Positions 44,484-55,927 of a stretch of DNA of 64,000 nt are shown here, one piece after another; positions within the stretch are counted from its first letter, which is position 1; each line of letters opens with the position of its first letter. Origin of the DNA: Shinisaurus crocodilurus (Eukaryota > Chordata > Lepidosauria > Squamata > Shinisauridae). Position numbers and translations under genes: made by a program. The stretch spans positions 1-64,000 of the forward strand of contig JAHFWL010000293.1 of NCBI GenBank assembly GCA_021292165.1. Reading direction: 5' to 3'. The notes under the pieces were generated by a model. It saw nothing but the letters and a program-made list of their open reading frames with translations. It was not told the origin of the DNA and made no database searches.

Positions 44484-44738
44484 TAAGCAACTTTTAAGCT
44501 GTAGAGTGAGTTCAGAGTAGGGATGTTTATGTGTTTATTTATTTACTCCAGGGTAACATCAGTGAGAAAATAAATTCCATGGTACGGACCCTCAGCCAGG
44601 TGACCAAATTAAAGCTGCCTTAATCATCCCCCTTTAAATCAATAATTCTACGCCTACTCGTAATGCTGTGACTATGTCCATCTCCAACCCTACAAGCGAC
44701 AGTATACAGTTGAAAAAATGGTGTAGGAACAGAAAGGG
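44484..44738. repeat. Direct repeat, copy 2 (about 255 bp)
   Basis: Second copy of the L1-derived block at 43266-43524. The two copies bracket the defensin signal exon at 44219 and differ at only a few positions. Confidence 0.95.
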
Positions 44739-44739
44739 G

Positions 44740-45775
44740 GAAGCCAAATTAATCAGTGACCTGGACCACTCCCACCGGCAAGAACTTTATACTACACAGG
44801 GCTCTGCAATTTAGAGACCAGGAGCAGTGAAGAGGCATATGAAATGATGTATGGGGTGAAAACAGTAGCCCAAGGCCCTTCTCCCTCACTCTCATAATAC
44901 TAGCAAGGGATTAGATTTCCTGCTGATGGATGGAGAATGAAGTTGGACAAATTCCAGGAGGATAAGGCTATCAATAACCACTAGTCAGGTGGCTGTAAGG
45001 CCAATTCTCAGAACTAGAGGCTGATGAGGTCCCAGGAAAGGACTTCTTCCCCCCTGCCTCCTACCAACAATTTCCTGACCCAGCATTGGGAACTTCATCC
45101 TCTGCCCCCGGGGCTCAGCCGCACCCCTACTGAATTCCTGCATGCAGAACAGTCCATTTTATTTTTATTAATGGGGGTGTGGAGACAAAGCCTGACAGAA
45201 CACAATTTACAAAAATCCTTCCTTAGTGGGTTTCTACGTCATAAACCACTGTTCCTTCAAAATTTCACGTTCCTAGATTAAACGGTTTGAGCTGGGCATT
45301 GATAAGTCAGTCAATCAGTCAGTCAACCAGTTAGACAGGACTTCTTCTTTTATATATATAGAGAGAACAGATGCAGATTTCTTAACATAGCCTCTTATTG
45401 TCAAAATGCAAGCACTAATGGCAAGGCAGCCATTCACCATTCACACTCATACCTGTGCAGTTGGCTTTGACAGCAACTCTTGTGTAGGCAAAGGTGAGCT
45501 GTGAGCTATTTCCCCCTCCCTGTTTGTCCTATGGAGAGGGGAGGGGTCTCCTCTAGTGAGCAAGTAACTCCTGACGCGTGTCCTACACGAATCCCCCTCT
45601 TGTTCTATTGTGCTTTCCCCTGGACATTCCTTCCAGACATATGTATATCAACCACATTTCTTGTAATATTTCCTCTGTCCACCTCCTGCTTTTCCATAAT
45701 CTCTAAGCTCATCTTCTCCCGGAATACTGACAAAGCCCACAACCTGACTCCCTGCTGGGCATGTGTTAATCCCTC
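44740..45775. other. No gene recognised
   Basis: One splice-like mini-exon is visible at about 45456-45488 (acceptor CATACCTGTGCAG, donor AAAGGTGAGC) but it encodes only one cysteine and cannot be a defensin mature exon. AGTCAGTCAATCAGTCAGTC repeats at about 45306. Confidence 0.4.
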
Positions 45776-45778
45776 TAG

Positions 45779-45862
45779 GCTAGGGCTCTCCAACCTTGGG
45801 CCCCCAGATGTCGCTGGCCTACAGCTCCCAGCATCCCCAGGCAGCATGGCTAATGCTGGGGG
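45779..45862. repeat. Diverged hAT-type MITE
   Basis: GCTCTCCAACCTTGGGCCCC, CAGCTCCCAGCATCCCC and GCATGGCTAATGCTGGG. Confidence 0.55.
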
Positions 45863-46034
45863 GAAACATGCAATCTTGATGTGGGTGTGGGTGCACATAC
45901 AGCTGCATCAAGGGTTATTTGATGCAAATTATTATAGTTGTTGTCGGTTGTCGGTCGTGGTCGTCTCTCCATCGTCTGTCCGGCATCGCTTGTCTGTCGT
46001 CGCTATTGCTATCGCTATTGTTGTTATTATTATT

Positions 46035-46110
46035 AGGGGATCCAAAAAGAATCTGAGATGCTATTTTAGCTTGAAAAACATGGGTAGCAGCTGGAATGAA
46101 ATGGAGTATG
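46035..46110 (-). mobile_element. Fragment of the 47.5-kb LINE, antisense
   Basis: AAAAAGAATCTGAGATGCTA and GTAGCAGCTGGAATGAAAT are the complement of 48605-48672 (coding IPAATHVFQAKIVSQILFG). It is followed on the left by a (GTCGTC)/(ATT) microsatellite. Confidence 0.8.
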
Positions 46111-46114
46111 GTCT

Positions 46115-47215
46115 ACTCCAGCCTTCCCCAACTTGGTGCCCTCCTGATAAGACATATGAAGAGCACTGCTGTATCAGACCAAGTATCCACATTGTCCAGA
46201 ATTGTTTTCACACAATGGCCAACCAGCTGCCTGTTGGAAACCCACAAGTAGGACATGAGTGAAAAAGCACCTTCCTGGTTGTGTTCCTCAGAAACTGCTG
46301 TACAGAGCCAGGCAGACTGCCTCCGATACTAGAGGTAGCATATAGCCATCAGGACTAGTAGCCATTGATTGCAGCTGCTTTTGGCATATCTTACGGCATT
46401 TTCTATGTAAAAAGCAGCCCACCGGGAACCAAGAAGTCACTTCCACGGCTTGACTCGGGAGAATGCAAGTCGAGCCGCAGAAGGAAGTAAGCAAGACGGA
46501 GTTTGGGGGGTCATTCCATTCACGCACAAAATCCTCACACATCCCTAGACCCCAGGTTCTAGCGCTATTTACTTATCTTTTTTTATATTATATATAATTA
46601 CCCAGGTAAACATTTATAACTCATGAGTTATCAGCTGAAGCCAAAACAAGGGCCCAGCAAAGGGAGCCAAGTCTCAGAAGGATAACCCTATACACACTTA
46701 CAGTTGGGAGCTAAACCCAGGGGGGGGAAATCCAGCAGGAACTTAGTTCTTGCAGCCTTGGTCAAACAGAGATACAACTTTTAAACAAACCGAAGCCTAG
46801 AAACGGGAAATGAAAGCAATCCATAACTCTATGCACAAGAGCCACTGTGCAGGCCTAGCTAGCGGAAGAGTCTGTTTATGATCAAAAAAGTGAAGGCTAG
46901 CTTCTGTTTGGGCCCAGTGTAGACTCGGGTTTTTAGGTCTTATAGAGAAACTCATAAACTAAAGCTCAGAAATAGAGTCATCCCAGGTTTGAGAGTCCAG
47001 CTTATCTCTTAGTTTAAAACACACACACACACACACAAAGGAACTCAGCCCTTCCAAACCACAGCCCTTCCCAAATCACCTACCTTTTGCCTGTTGGTTC
47101 CCTCCAACAACCCATTGATTATTGTCCTCTCCTCTTAATAAAATATCTCCATTCCTCCATTCCACCCACTGGAAGTCAGTGCAGACCAATGCTTCAGCCA
47201 CAGCCTCCCATGCTT
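46115..47215. other. No gene; foldback half-copy and CA run
   Basis: 46350-46450 resembles one arm of the 11.3-12.1 kb foldbacks. (CA)n at about 47020-47037. The rest is unique-looking. Confidence 0.4.
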
Positions 47216-47221
47216 CTCAAA

Positions 47222-47270
47222 TGATTGGCTGCAGCTCCAGCTGGGCCAAGCTAACTAGAGCTATATAAGG
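47222..47270 (+). promoter_or_regulatory. Candidate promoter of the defensin gene (CCAAT and TATA)
   Basis: ATTGG (inverted CCAAT) at 47224-47228 and TATATAAG at 47263-47270, spaced about 35 nt apart. A transcription start about 30 nt after the TATA box would fall near 47293, just before a short exon with a strong donor. Position-based inference. Confidence 0.55.
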
Positions 47271-47292
47271 AGGAGGCTTGAAGATTGAGGAG

Positions 47293-47313
47293 CCCCAGCA
47301 ACAAAACAACCAT
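47293..47313 (+). other. Candidate non-coding first exon of the defensin gene
   Basis: CCCCAGCAACAAAACAACCAT followed by GTGAGTTT, a near-consensus donor. Paired with the acceptor TCTCTTTCAG at 50391, it would give a 5'UTR exon spliced to the signal exon, as in avian beta-defensin genes. The start is estimated from TATA spacing. Confidence 0.5.
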
Positions 47314-47326
47314 GTGAGTTTGGCTG

Positions 47327-47405
47327 CAGGTCTGTGGCTTATGCTGGTTCAGCTTGTCTGAGTGTGGGAAGCTAAGCAGGGTCAGGCCTGGTTATCAATT
47401 TAAGT
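47327..47405 (+). repeat. 5S-derived SINE, 3'-truncated
   Basis: TCAGCTTGTCTGAGTGTGGG and AAGCTAAGCAGGGTCAGGCC match the 5S-like part of the 23.2-kb copy. Box C and the CR1 tail are missing. It begins about 14 nt after the putative defensin exon 1 donor. Confidence 0.75.
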
Positions 47406-47429
47406 CATAGTGCTGGATCTCCTGATTGT

Positions 47430-48880
47430 CATATCCCAGCTAACGTTTGGGAAGACCATTTTCGTTCAATTTTTAATCACCCCAATTCTTTTGTTTTGAA
47501 CTCCAGCCCCCATTTAACATCTGACATCCCTGAATGGCCTTCAGTTGAGTCTAGCAGTGTAGAGGAACTGTTACTCCAACTAAAACCAGGCAAGGCTCCG
47601 GGACCTGCTGGAATTCCGTCTGAGCTTTTGAAGTGTAACATTAGTAGGCGGGCCCCTCTATTAGCTACTCTTTTCTCCCTAATAAACAAATCTGGTGTAA
47701 TCCCTGGGGTCTGGCTAAAGGCTTTTATCATACCAATACATAACAAAGGGCCCAAAGATGACTCAAATAGTTATCGGCCTATAAGTTTGCTTTCTATAGT
47801 GGGGAAGGTTTATGCAAATTATTTGTGCCTTAAATTGAAAGCCTGGATCAATGACCATGATCTCTTAGGGGAGGAGCAAATTGGGTTTCAATCTGGTCAC
47901 TCTCCTTTTGATCATTGTTTGGTTCTGTCTCATTTAATACACAAATACTCCATCTGAAAAGGAGGCAAATTATTCACTGCTTTTATTGATCTAAAGTCTG
48001 CTTTTGATACTATATCCCGTGACCTCCTTTGGAGCAACCTGGAACAGCTCTCTATTGATAGGAGGTTATTGTTTCTAATCCATACTCTACATCAAAACTC
48101 CTCTGCCCAGGTGTGCTGTAGTAATTATGGCCATTTCTCTAAGGAGATTTTCTCCTCTTCTGGTGTTAGACAAGGCTGGATTCTTGCTCCCACTTTATTC
48201 AATCTGTACCTAGCTGTTCTTCCCACTCATCTATGGTCAATAGCCTCCCACCCTCCTAAGATGTGCTCCACAAGTATATCTATCCTCCTCTATGCAGATG
48301 ATGATGCCGTTTTAATTTCGCAGACACGACTAGGTCTCAAGCGATTACTATCTGGATTTGCTGGGTTTTGTAAAAAAAATGTTTTAACGATTAACCCCTC
48401 CAAATCTAAAGTTATGGTATTTGCAAGGAGGGAGGTTAGATACTCTTGGTTCATGGAGAATAGCAGGCTTGATCAAGTTGACTCCTACAAATATCTTGGT
48501 ATTGGGTTTCACGAGGCGACAAACTGGAGAGTTCAGGCGAGACGTGCAAAGGTTAAAGCTGAAAAAAAATTGGGTGCTATATTACAGTTCTTTTTTTACT
48601 AAAGGCTGGAATTTCATTCCAGCTGCTACTCATGTGTTTCAAGCCAAAATAGTATCTCAGATTCTTTTTGGAGCCCCTATCTGGTTTCCTGGCCTTAAAG
48701 ACTCTCTTGAAGGTGTTCAATCCTAATTTCAAAGAGCTATATTTGGTGTGCCCAAGTGTGTGACTAGTGCGGTTCTCTATCTGGAAGTTGGCATTAATTC
48801 TCTCGGCTGTCTGGCTTGGATACATTCTATTCACTTTTGTCTTCGCTGCTGCTCTTTGATTAAGCTGAACTGTTTGCTAA
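47430..48880 (+). pseudogene. Non-LTR retrotransposon RT (R4/Dong-like), truncated
   Basis: Sense-strand RT in pieces: LQLKPGKAPGPAGIP (47577-47620), SYRPISLLSIVGKVYA (47770-47815), FTAFIDLKSAFDTISRDLLW (about 47973-48030), GVRQGWILAPTLFNLYLA (48162-48213) and the catalytic LLYADDDAVLIS (48289-48322), with an extra D in YADD. C-terminal KYLGIGFHE and a later frame IPAATHVFQAKIVSQILFG. Stops at 47957, 48600 and in the linker break the frame; no endonuclease is present. It lies in intron 1 of the proposed defensin gene. The clade is tentative. Confidence 0.75.
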
Positions 48881-48883
48881 GTA

Positions 48884-49052
48884 CCGTATTTTTCAGTGTA
48901 TAAGATGCCCCCATGTATAAGAAGACCCCCACTGGCCGGCTTTGCAACCGTGCGGTTCTCTCCTCGGCTTACTTCCGTGTATAAGACGACCCTCAATTTT
49001 TAGTCTAACAATTTTAGGAAAAAAGTATAGTCTTATACATGGAAAAATACTG
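48884..49052. mobile_element. TIR MITE with TA target site
   Basis: CxGTATTTTTCxxTGTATAAGA at the left is mirrored at the right (TCTTATACATGGAAAAATAC). TA at 48882-48883 and 49053-49054. 169 bp. Inserted at the end of the LINE above. The superfamily is probably Tc1/mariner-like. Confidence 0.7.
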
Positions 49053-49054
49053 TA

Positions 49055-50385
49055 TGTCAAGGCAGGCAATGTTCATGAAATACTGGAACAGTTAAAATGG
49101 AGCCAGTGGCAGGAGGACACGTTGCAGTAGTAAAGAATATAAGGGCATTAGAGAAGTGGCCATGACATTATCTTCCTGACACCGTGAGTTGAAGCAAGAA
49201 ACGCCTGATTTACAAAAGCTGGAGTATCTTTGTCCCGTGCGGTAATTTTAGAGGACTGTGAGTATGAGAGGGCCACTGTAGAAAACAGTAATATTTCACT
49301 GTAAGAAATCAGGTTGTAAAAGTATAGAGAGACCTTTTGTGGTCCTTCCATTCATGCACAATTCTTTGCGTATCCCCACTTGTAGATTGTTTCCCCCCCC
49401 CTGTTTTAATCCAATTTGGAACCATTGATACTTACCCAGATTAAGCACACTTACCTGGGAGTCCACACTATAGCAGTGTGGTTTCTGGATCAAACAGAAG
49501 AACATGAATTCTTCATGAAAAAGAATTCTCCACCAATTTGAGGGTTTCACCACTACCCACAATCAGGTCAGGAGGTGAATAAGGACGCTCTGCAAATTAA
49601 ATGTGAACCCCTTTGCTTGTTCCCATGTCATGTTTGACTCTGACATCTTGGTTAGCATCCTAAGAGGTACATCTTTTATAAGGCTGCTAACTACAATATC
49701 CATTGCTTTCATGTTTTCTCTGCATTTTATTGTGTTCTTCTTGTTGTTGTTTTGTGCTCACTTCGTAGTACTGTAGCAGCATAGCAGGGAGAAAAGTTTA
49801 GCATAGCTCTGACCTTGATGTGGCACTGCACTGCATGAAACGATCCTTTTACATGCATGGAGGATTCATTCTTAGGAGACCCTCCCATCTGCAGTCTGAA
49901 CTACAGCATGTGATCTCCATGGTCAATGCACTGCATAGCATGAGTTTCAAAGAAGGCTGCACCATATGGCCACAGGCACAGTGTATGTAGAAGTAAATGC
50001 CGGGAGAGCGGTTGAAAGCGAAGCGTGCCACAGAAAGAGGCACAGCGATCACTCCTTTGCACCTTGAGAGTTTCTAGGCTGTGATCCTAAAGACACTTCC
50101 CTGAGATCTGACCCCACTGAACTCAGTGAGGCTGGGTTCTGAGCAGATGTGAACAGGATTTGAGTCAAGTAGACTTGACCGGGGTTGGTAGTCAGGAAGG
50201 AATGACTACAGCTCAGCCAGGTGTGGCCAAAAGAGGCTGCTACAGCCTTTTACTTGTGACAGGTCTAATCCTCCCCTCCCCACGTTCTCCCACTGAATTC
50301 TCCTGCCAGTATTAGATGACAAATAAGAGCTTGTGTCTTACTTGGCATTATGACGTGTCTCTTTTTACCGCCTCTCTTTCAGTTG
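49055..50385. other. Intronic sequence, no gene recognised
   Basis: 49436-49470 (CACACTTACCTGGGAGTCC) is a common short squamate repeat. Nothing else named. Confidence 0.4.
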
Positions 50386-50407
50386 CTCCAAAACACAACT
50401 TTCTACC

Positions 50408-53400
50408 ATGAAGGTCTTGTCCATTCTTTTCATAGTTCTCTTCTTCTCGCTTCTGGTTGGTCCAGGTAAGCATGATGGAGAATGGAATGGAATGTTTTTG
50501 AGACTAGATGGTGCATGATGGCTCAACTGGGTTGGAGAAAAAGTGGTTGCTAGCAAATTACTTCTCATGTGGAAAATGAATATGTTTATATCCTAAACCT
50601 TCCTGGACCCAGTGGAAGGATTCTCTGTATTTTTCCAGTGTTTAGTGGGATGCTTACTAAATCCCCCTCCAGCTATTCTATCATAAGGACAGTCTGAACC
50701 ATTGTGAGATGAAAGATTATACTAAAACTTTCTCATTTTAAAAAGAAAAGAAAGCTGTGATATTTTTTACTTAGGGCAAGTAACACTGGATTGTATGCGA
50801 TAGTGTCCTTTCACCAATGGAACAGACACCACTGATAGAACAAATTATCCCCTCCTTCCCGGGCCCCTCCCTTAACCCTCAAATCTAGATCAGATTTGGG
50901 GTGTGTGCAGGAGGAGGAGGGGAAGGGGAACTCCCAATTGTGCAACCTGAATTCTGCTCATGTAATATTGGATCTTTAGCCCATAGCCTGCATCGAAACA
51001 GAAGCCAGTGCAGGACAACCTATTGCAGGCTAAATTAATATAATAGACAGCAGGCAATGAAGAGCCTCCTGCAATGCGTAAAGAGGGGAGCAGTTCCGTG
51101 ATACACGTGCCTTTATTTCCATCTGTGAATGCTGGGCAAGTTTGGAACACTGGACGTGAATCCAGCTGAAACAGAGTGACGGGTGTCATTGCTGCTTCAG
51201 AATGAGATCTCAAGTTGCAGTCCTTTGCACACTTACCTGGAGCTCAGGCTGATTCCGCACAGGAGGACTAATTTCTGAGTAAACCTGGAGGACTGTGCAG
51301 CAGCTGATGATGTAAAATTAAACTCGGCATAGAGGACCGGAATTACACTTCTGCATTTTCTCTAACAGTTGCTTGTTTCATGATTGCATAGTTTTGATAT
51401 TCTCTAATACTGTTTAAGCAATAAATATATATACCCGGTGACGAGTTTCTGGGGTTTGGGGAAAGAGGACTGCCTTACCACTTTAAGACCTGGCTTCTAA
51501 ATGACCCTCCCCCGCCTTCCAGTAATCTTCCCTTGCCACAGTAGAACACCATCAGGGCTGTTGGAAGCTCCTGGTCCTAGGATCCACCAGCCTCCTGAGG
51601 TTTATAAACCAGCCCACTGCAGGGTGGTGGGCTGCCCCGGCAGGGGTGTTCCCAAAGGGGGCAACACCATAGAGGGCACCCCCCTTTGGGTTGCCCCTTT
51701 GGGGTGCCACGAGGGTGAGAGCGCACCTCTTTTCCCCTCTCCCTCCCTATTACATATGCCTGTCTGCCTGTTTGTGTTGCTGCCGGATTAATTTTATATT
51801 CATTTTGTGATTGTGCTGGGTTGATTACGTATGAGTGGATGTGGATGAGGTTTGGTGCATGTGAGGTTTTGCGCGTCTGTGGATTTGTTTGTGTTGTGAA
51901 TGAGGACTGAGAGTGCATGAAAAGTGTTGGCATGGCAGGATGTGCAGGGAAGGCCCTGACACAGGGACCCATGGAGGTGAGGCTGCCACCCCAGTGATTT
52001 GGGGTAGAAGGAGATTTGGCAGGAGGAGGGGACTGGGACATCAGAGCAGAATGGGCTACAGATCTTTAGACACGGTTCCCCTTCTACCCCCCTCCTCTCG
52101 CTCTCATGCATCTGGCAGCTCATCCACTGAGCCCTCCTGTCTTGCGGTGCTGCTGTTTAACGCCAGATCGGTCCGCAATAGGACTGCACTCATTCATGGA
52201 TTAGTCGTGGATGAGAAGCCCGATCTGGCGAGTATTACTGAGACTTGGTGGGTGAGCGGGGTGGGCCAGGACTGACACAGCTCTGCCCACCTGGTATTCG
52301 GTGCAGCACCCAGCATAGGCTGGAGGGATGGGGGGGGGGAGTTGCCATGATTCACCAAAGTTCCATCTCTATCGCCAGGAAGCCACTCCAACTTGGAGCA
52401 GGCCTTGAGGGGTTGCACTTGGTGTTGGGCCATGGAGACAGATTGGGGGTGCTGCTGGTGTACCGCCCACCCTGCTGCCCAGCATCCTCGCTGACCAAGC
52501 TGGCAGAAGTGGTCTCAGGTGTGGTGTTGGAGGAACGCAGGCCGGTGGTCCTGGGTGACTTTAGTTTCCATGCTGAGGCTGCTTCTGAAGGTCCAGCTTG
52601 GGACTTCATGGCCTCCATGACATCCATGGGGCTGTCTCAGTTTATTATTGACCCAACGCATGAAGCCGGGCATACCCTTGACTTGGTCTTTCCTTCAAGC
52701 TGTGAGATGGGTAGTCCAGAAAGGGGGGGTCCAAGTAACCCCATTGTCATAGTCAGACCAGTTCCTGGTGAGGTTTGAACTCACGACATTACTTCCCTCG
52801 TGCAGCGGTGGGGGGCCCATTCAGATAGTTTGCCCCAGGAGACTGATGGAATCCAAAGGATTTCTGAATGCTCTTGGGGATTTTCCACTGGATAGAGTTG
52901 GTGATCCAGCCGAGGTTCTGGTCTCGCTGTCCAATGGTGAGATGTGGAGGTCTATCAAATTGATCGTTCTGGAGTGCCCTCTCTGGCTCTGCAGAACGCG
53001 CTCTACTACTTGGTATACTGGGGAGCTGCAGTCGATGAAACAGGCTGGATGTCAGCTAGAGTGCAAATGGTGTAAGGCTTGAAGCGAAGATGACCGAGCA
53101 TGCTCTAGAGTGCATAATCATGCCTATTGCAAGGCAGTGTGGTCAGCAAAGAAGCGTTACTTTGCTGGCTCCATTGCATCCTCAAAGAGCCATCCAGTGG
53201 AGGTCTTTCGGGTGGTCTGGAGACTGTCAACACTCTCCCCCGTGAATGGGGCCCTGGCCCCCTCAAAGTCCTGTGGTGACGTTTTTGCATCGCACTTTGA
53301 GGACAAAATCACTCATCTCCACAGTGAACTTGATGCGGTCATTAGTGCAGCTCCACTCAAGGTATCTGATGCCACCATCTGCCCAATTTTGTGGGATCTT

Positions 53401-55927
53401 TTTCAGTTGCTGCAGCGTGATGATGTGGACAAGGCAAGGTGCTTGCAACAATGCGACTGACCACGTGCCCTCTCGATCCTTGCCCCTCCAGGCTTATAAA
53501 AGCTAGCCGAGGGGGTTTGGCTGGGTGGGTCCAGGGAGTGGTAAAGGCATCTCTATATGAAGCGGTGGTTCTTCTTGCTGTGTCCTTAAGGAGGCAGTAG
53601 TGCAACCACTCTTGAAAAAACCCACTCTGGACCCAACGTATTTGATAACTACCACCCAGTTGCAAATACCCCTTTCTTAGTTAAGGTTCTTGAGAGGGTC
53701 ATGGCGAAGCAACTGCAGGCACTCTCGGAGGATTCTGATTATCCAGACCCATTCCAGTCTGGGTTTTAACCTGGTTATGGGACTGAATCAGCCTTGGTCA
53801 CCCTGATGAATGACCTTTATCGGGTGAAGGATAGTGGGAGTGCGACCCCATTAAATTATACTTGATCTCTCAGCGGCTTTCAATACCATTGACTATGATA
53901 TCCTCCTAGATTGACTTTGCGGGTTGGGCAGTGGAGGCACTGTGTTACAGTGGTTCCAGTCCTACCAGCGGGGCCGATTTCAGAGAGTAAGATTGGGTGA
54001 CTATTCCTCGGAACCTTGGCAATTGTGCTACAGGATTCCACAGGATACCATCTTGTCCCCAATGTTGTTTGACATCTATATGAAGCCGCTGAGAGAGTGG
54101 CCATTAGGGGATTTGGATCCAAGTGCCATCTTTACGTGTTACGATAGATAATTCTGGGTGCTAGATTCCCTCTAACCCCACACTCTTACGAAAGGTTTAG
54201 GATCTTTGGCTGGGGTAAAAACTGCGCTGTTATGGGGGGAAAGTGTGCGCTTTGCTCCTTTTACACTTAAACAAACCTACACACACAGACTCTAGAAACA
54301 AAAGGGTGGTTTTATTGAAGAAGAAATACAGGGGAGGTGCAGCGTCTTACTTGTTGGTAAAGCAAACCTAGTGATGTCAAGCAGCAAAATATCCTTACAC
54401 TATGGTTCAAACACACCCTGTATTCTGGAGAGGAGAAAGAGTCCCTTTTGCCCTGACAAGCCTGAACAGAAAAAAGGGGGGGGGGAGAGATTCCCGTCGA
54501 GAAGGATAGAAAAGCAAAGTCCCAGCAATTTTACATCTACATGAACCCTTTGGGTGGGGTCATCCAGAGTTTTGAAGTGACATGAGATTCATAGATTCAT
54601 AGACATAGAGTTGGAAGGAGCCTACAAGGCTATCGAGTCCAACCCCCTGCTCAATGCAGGAAAGTGGATGAAGCTGTGGATGTGCTAGATCAGTGCCTGG
54701 CTGCAACAATGGACTGGATTACAGCTAATGAACTGAAGCTCAATCCAGACAAGGCTGAGATGCTGTTAGCGGGTGGTTCTGCTGACCAGATGGGAGGGGG
54801 CTACTCAGACCTTCTGGTCTCTGTTTTGAATGGGATTGCACTCATCCTGAAGGAGCAGGTTCATAGCTTGGAGGTCCTCCTGGAGCCATCTTTGTCACTT
54901 CAGGCTCAGCTGGCCACCGTGGCATGGAGTGCCTTCTACCCGCTTTGGTTGGTGGCTACACTGCACCCCTATCTTGGCAGGGGTAACTTCGCTTCAGACT
55001 ATGCTCTGATAATCTCCACATTAGATTACTGCAATGTGCTCTACACCTTTGAAGATATTTCTTTGCAGCTTGTACAAAATGCAGTAGCCAGATTGATAAC
55101 AGAGACCAGAAGGTCTGAACATAGAGCCCCAATTCTGGCCCACTTGCACTCGCTGCCTGTATGTTTCCAAGCCAAATTGAAGGTTTTGACCTGGCATAGC
55201 TCATGACCACAATACCTAATGGAGCACCTCTGATATGAACCTACCCATATACTACGCTTATTGTCTGAGGCCCTCCACCGAGTTCCTCCTCCAAGGCACG
55301 CTCGGAATGTGGCAACAAGGGGGAGACCTTTCTCAGTTTGTTGATATTGTGTAGATTTGTTTGTGTGTGTGGTGTGTGTGGCCTGTGTGCCTGTGTGTCT
55401 CTGTGTTATTATGTTTGTATGTAAATGGTTTCATGTTTGTTTGTATGTAATTGTTTGTTTTATATATGTTTATACGTTTCTGTGTTTGTATGTTTTTAGG
55501 TCAACAGTTGATATGTAATGGAACTTTGGAAATTGGGCAGTACTGAAATATATTATGTGAAATAAAATATTCCTACTGTCATAGGCTCTAACCAACAGGT
55601 CTTACTTACAGCAAGGCAATTTGCTGCAAACCTGCAAAACTAGGGATCACACCTTGACCATGGAAGGAGAAAGGAACATACGTATGAAGCAGGCTTCTAA
55701 ACTGGACCCACCACATCTGCCTTCTCCCAAATCCTCATTCATCCTGCTTTGCACCAAAACCAACATCTCAACCATCTCAATTTCTTTCCACAGGGAACAC
55801 CCGAGCAGCGGTCAAGGGGCGTGATGAGTGTGTCGCTAGACATGGCTCCTGCAAGTTCTTCCGCTGTCCTGTCGACACCATTCGGATTGGGAAATGCGGT
55901 TTGCTGGAACCTTGCTGCATAAGGTGA
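50408..55927 (+). CDS. Beta-defensin precursor (gene 3), spliced
   Basis: A secreted cationic antimicrobial peptide that acts on microbial membranes. Coding exons are 50408-50465 and 55794-55927; the acceptors are TTTCAG before 50391 and TTTCCACAG before 55794. The precursor is 63 residues: a signal peptide starting MKVLSILFIVLFF, a short propiece and a mature region with six cysteines spaced C-x6-C-x4-C-x9-C-x5-CC, the beta-defensin pattern (GSC before the second Cys, IGKCG at the fourth). Ends CC-Ile-Arg. TGA at 55925-55927 overlaps a donor-like AAG/GTGAGG, so a further C-terminal exon, as in birds, is possible. Intron 2 is 5.3 kb and filled by L2. No AATAAA was seen in the 500 nt after the stop, which favours a further exon. 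Orthology is not assigned. Confidence 0.88.
51430..55570 (+). mobile_element. L2-clade LINE, long but degraded
   Basis: Sense: endonuclease start LLFNARSVRNRTALIH and ITETWW (52140-52250), VLLVYRPPCC (52450s), LGDFSFHAEA, HTLDLVF (52670s), then RT pieces (PILWDLFQLLQRDDVDK, FQS, AFNTIDYDILL, LQWFQSYQRGRFQRVRLGDY) and C-terminal LKLNPDKAEMLLAGG (54736-54780), SLEVLLEPSLSLQAQL and SEHRAPILAHLHSLPVCFQ. Many stops and frameshifts. It is in intron 2 of the defensin gene. A roughly 500-nt insert at 54155-54663 splits it near the YADD site. Confidence 0.85.
54155..54663. mobile_element. Insertion in L2: LTR-like sequence plus CR1 tail
   Basis: L2 coding stops at 54150 and resumes at 54664. The insert contains GGGTGGTTTTATTGAAGAAG, a style also seen at the 9.2-kb solo LTR, and ends in a CR1 3' tail (GAGTTGGAAGGAGCCTACAAGG, AACCCCCTGCTCAATGCAGG). 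Exact boundaries and target duplication not resolved. Confidence 0.5.

Noticed and set aside
45456..45489. 33-nt mini-exon downstream of the 44.2-kb signal exon
   Set aside because: Splice signals look fair but it has one cysteine and changes frame; most likely chance.
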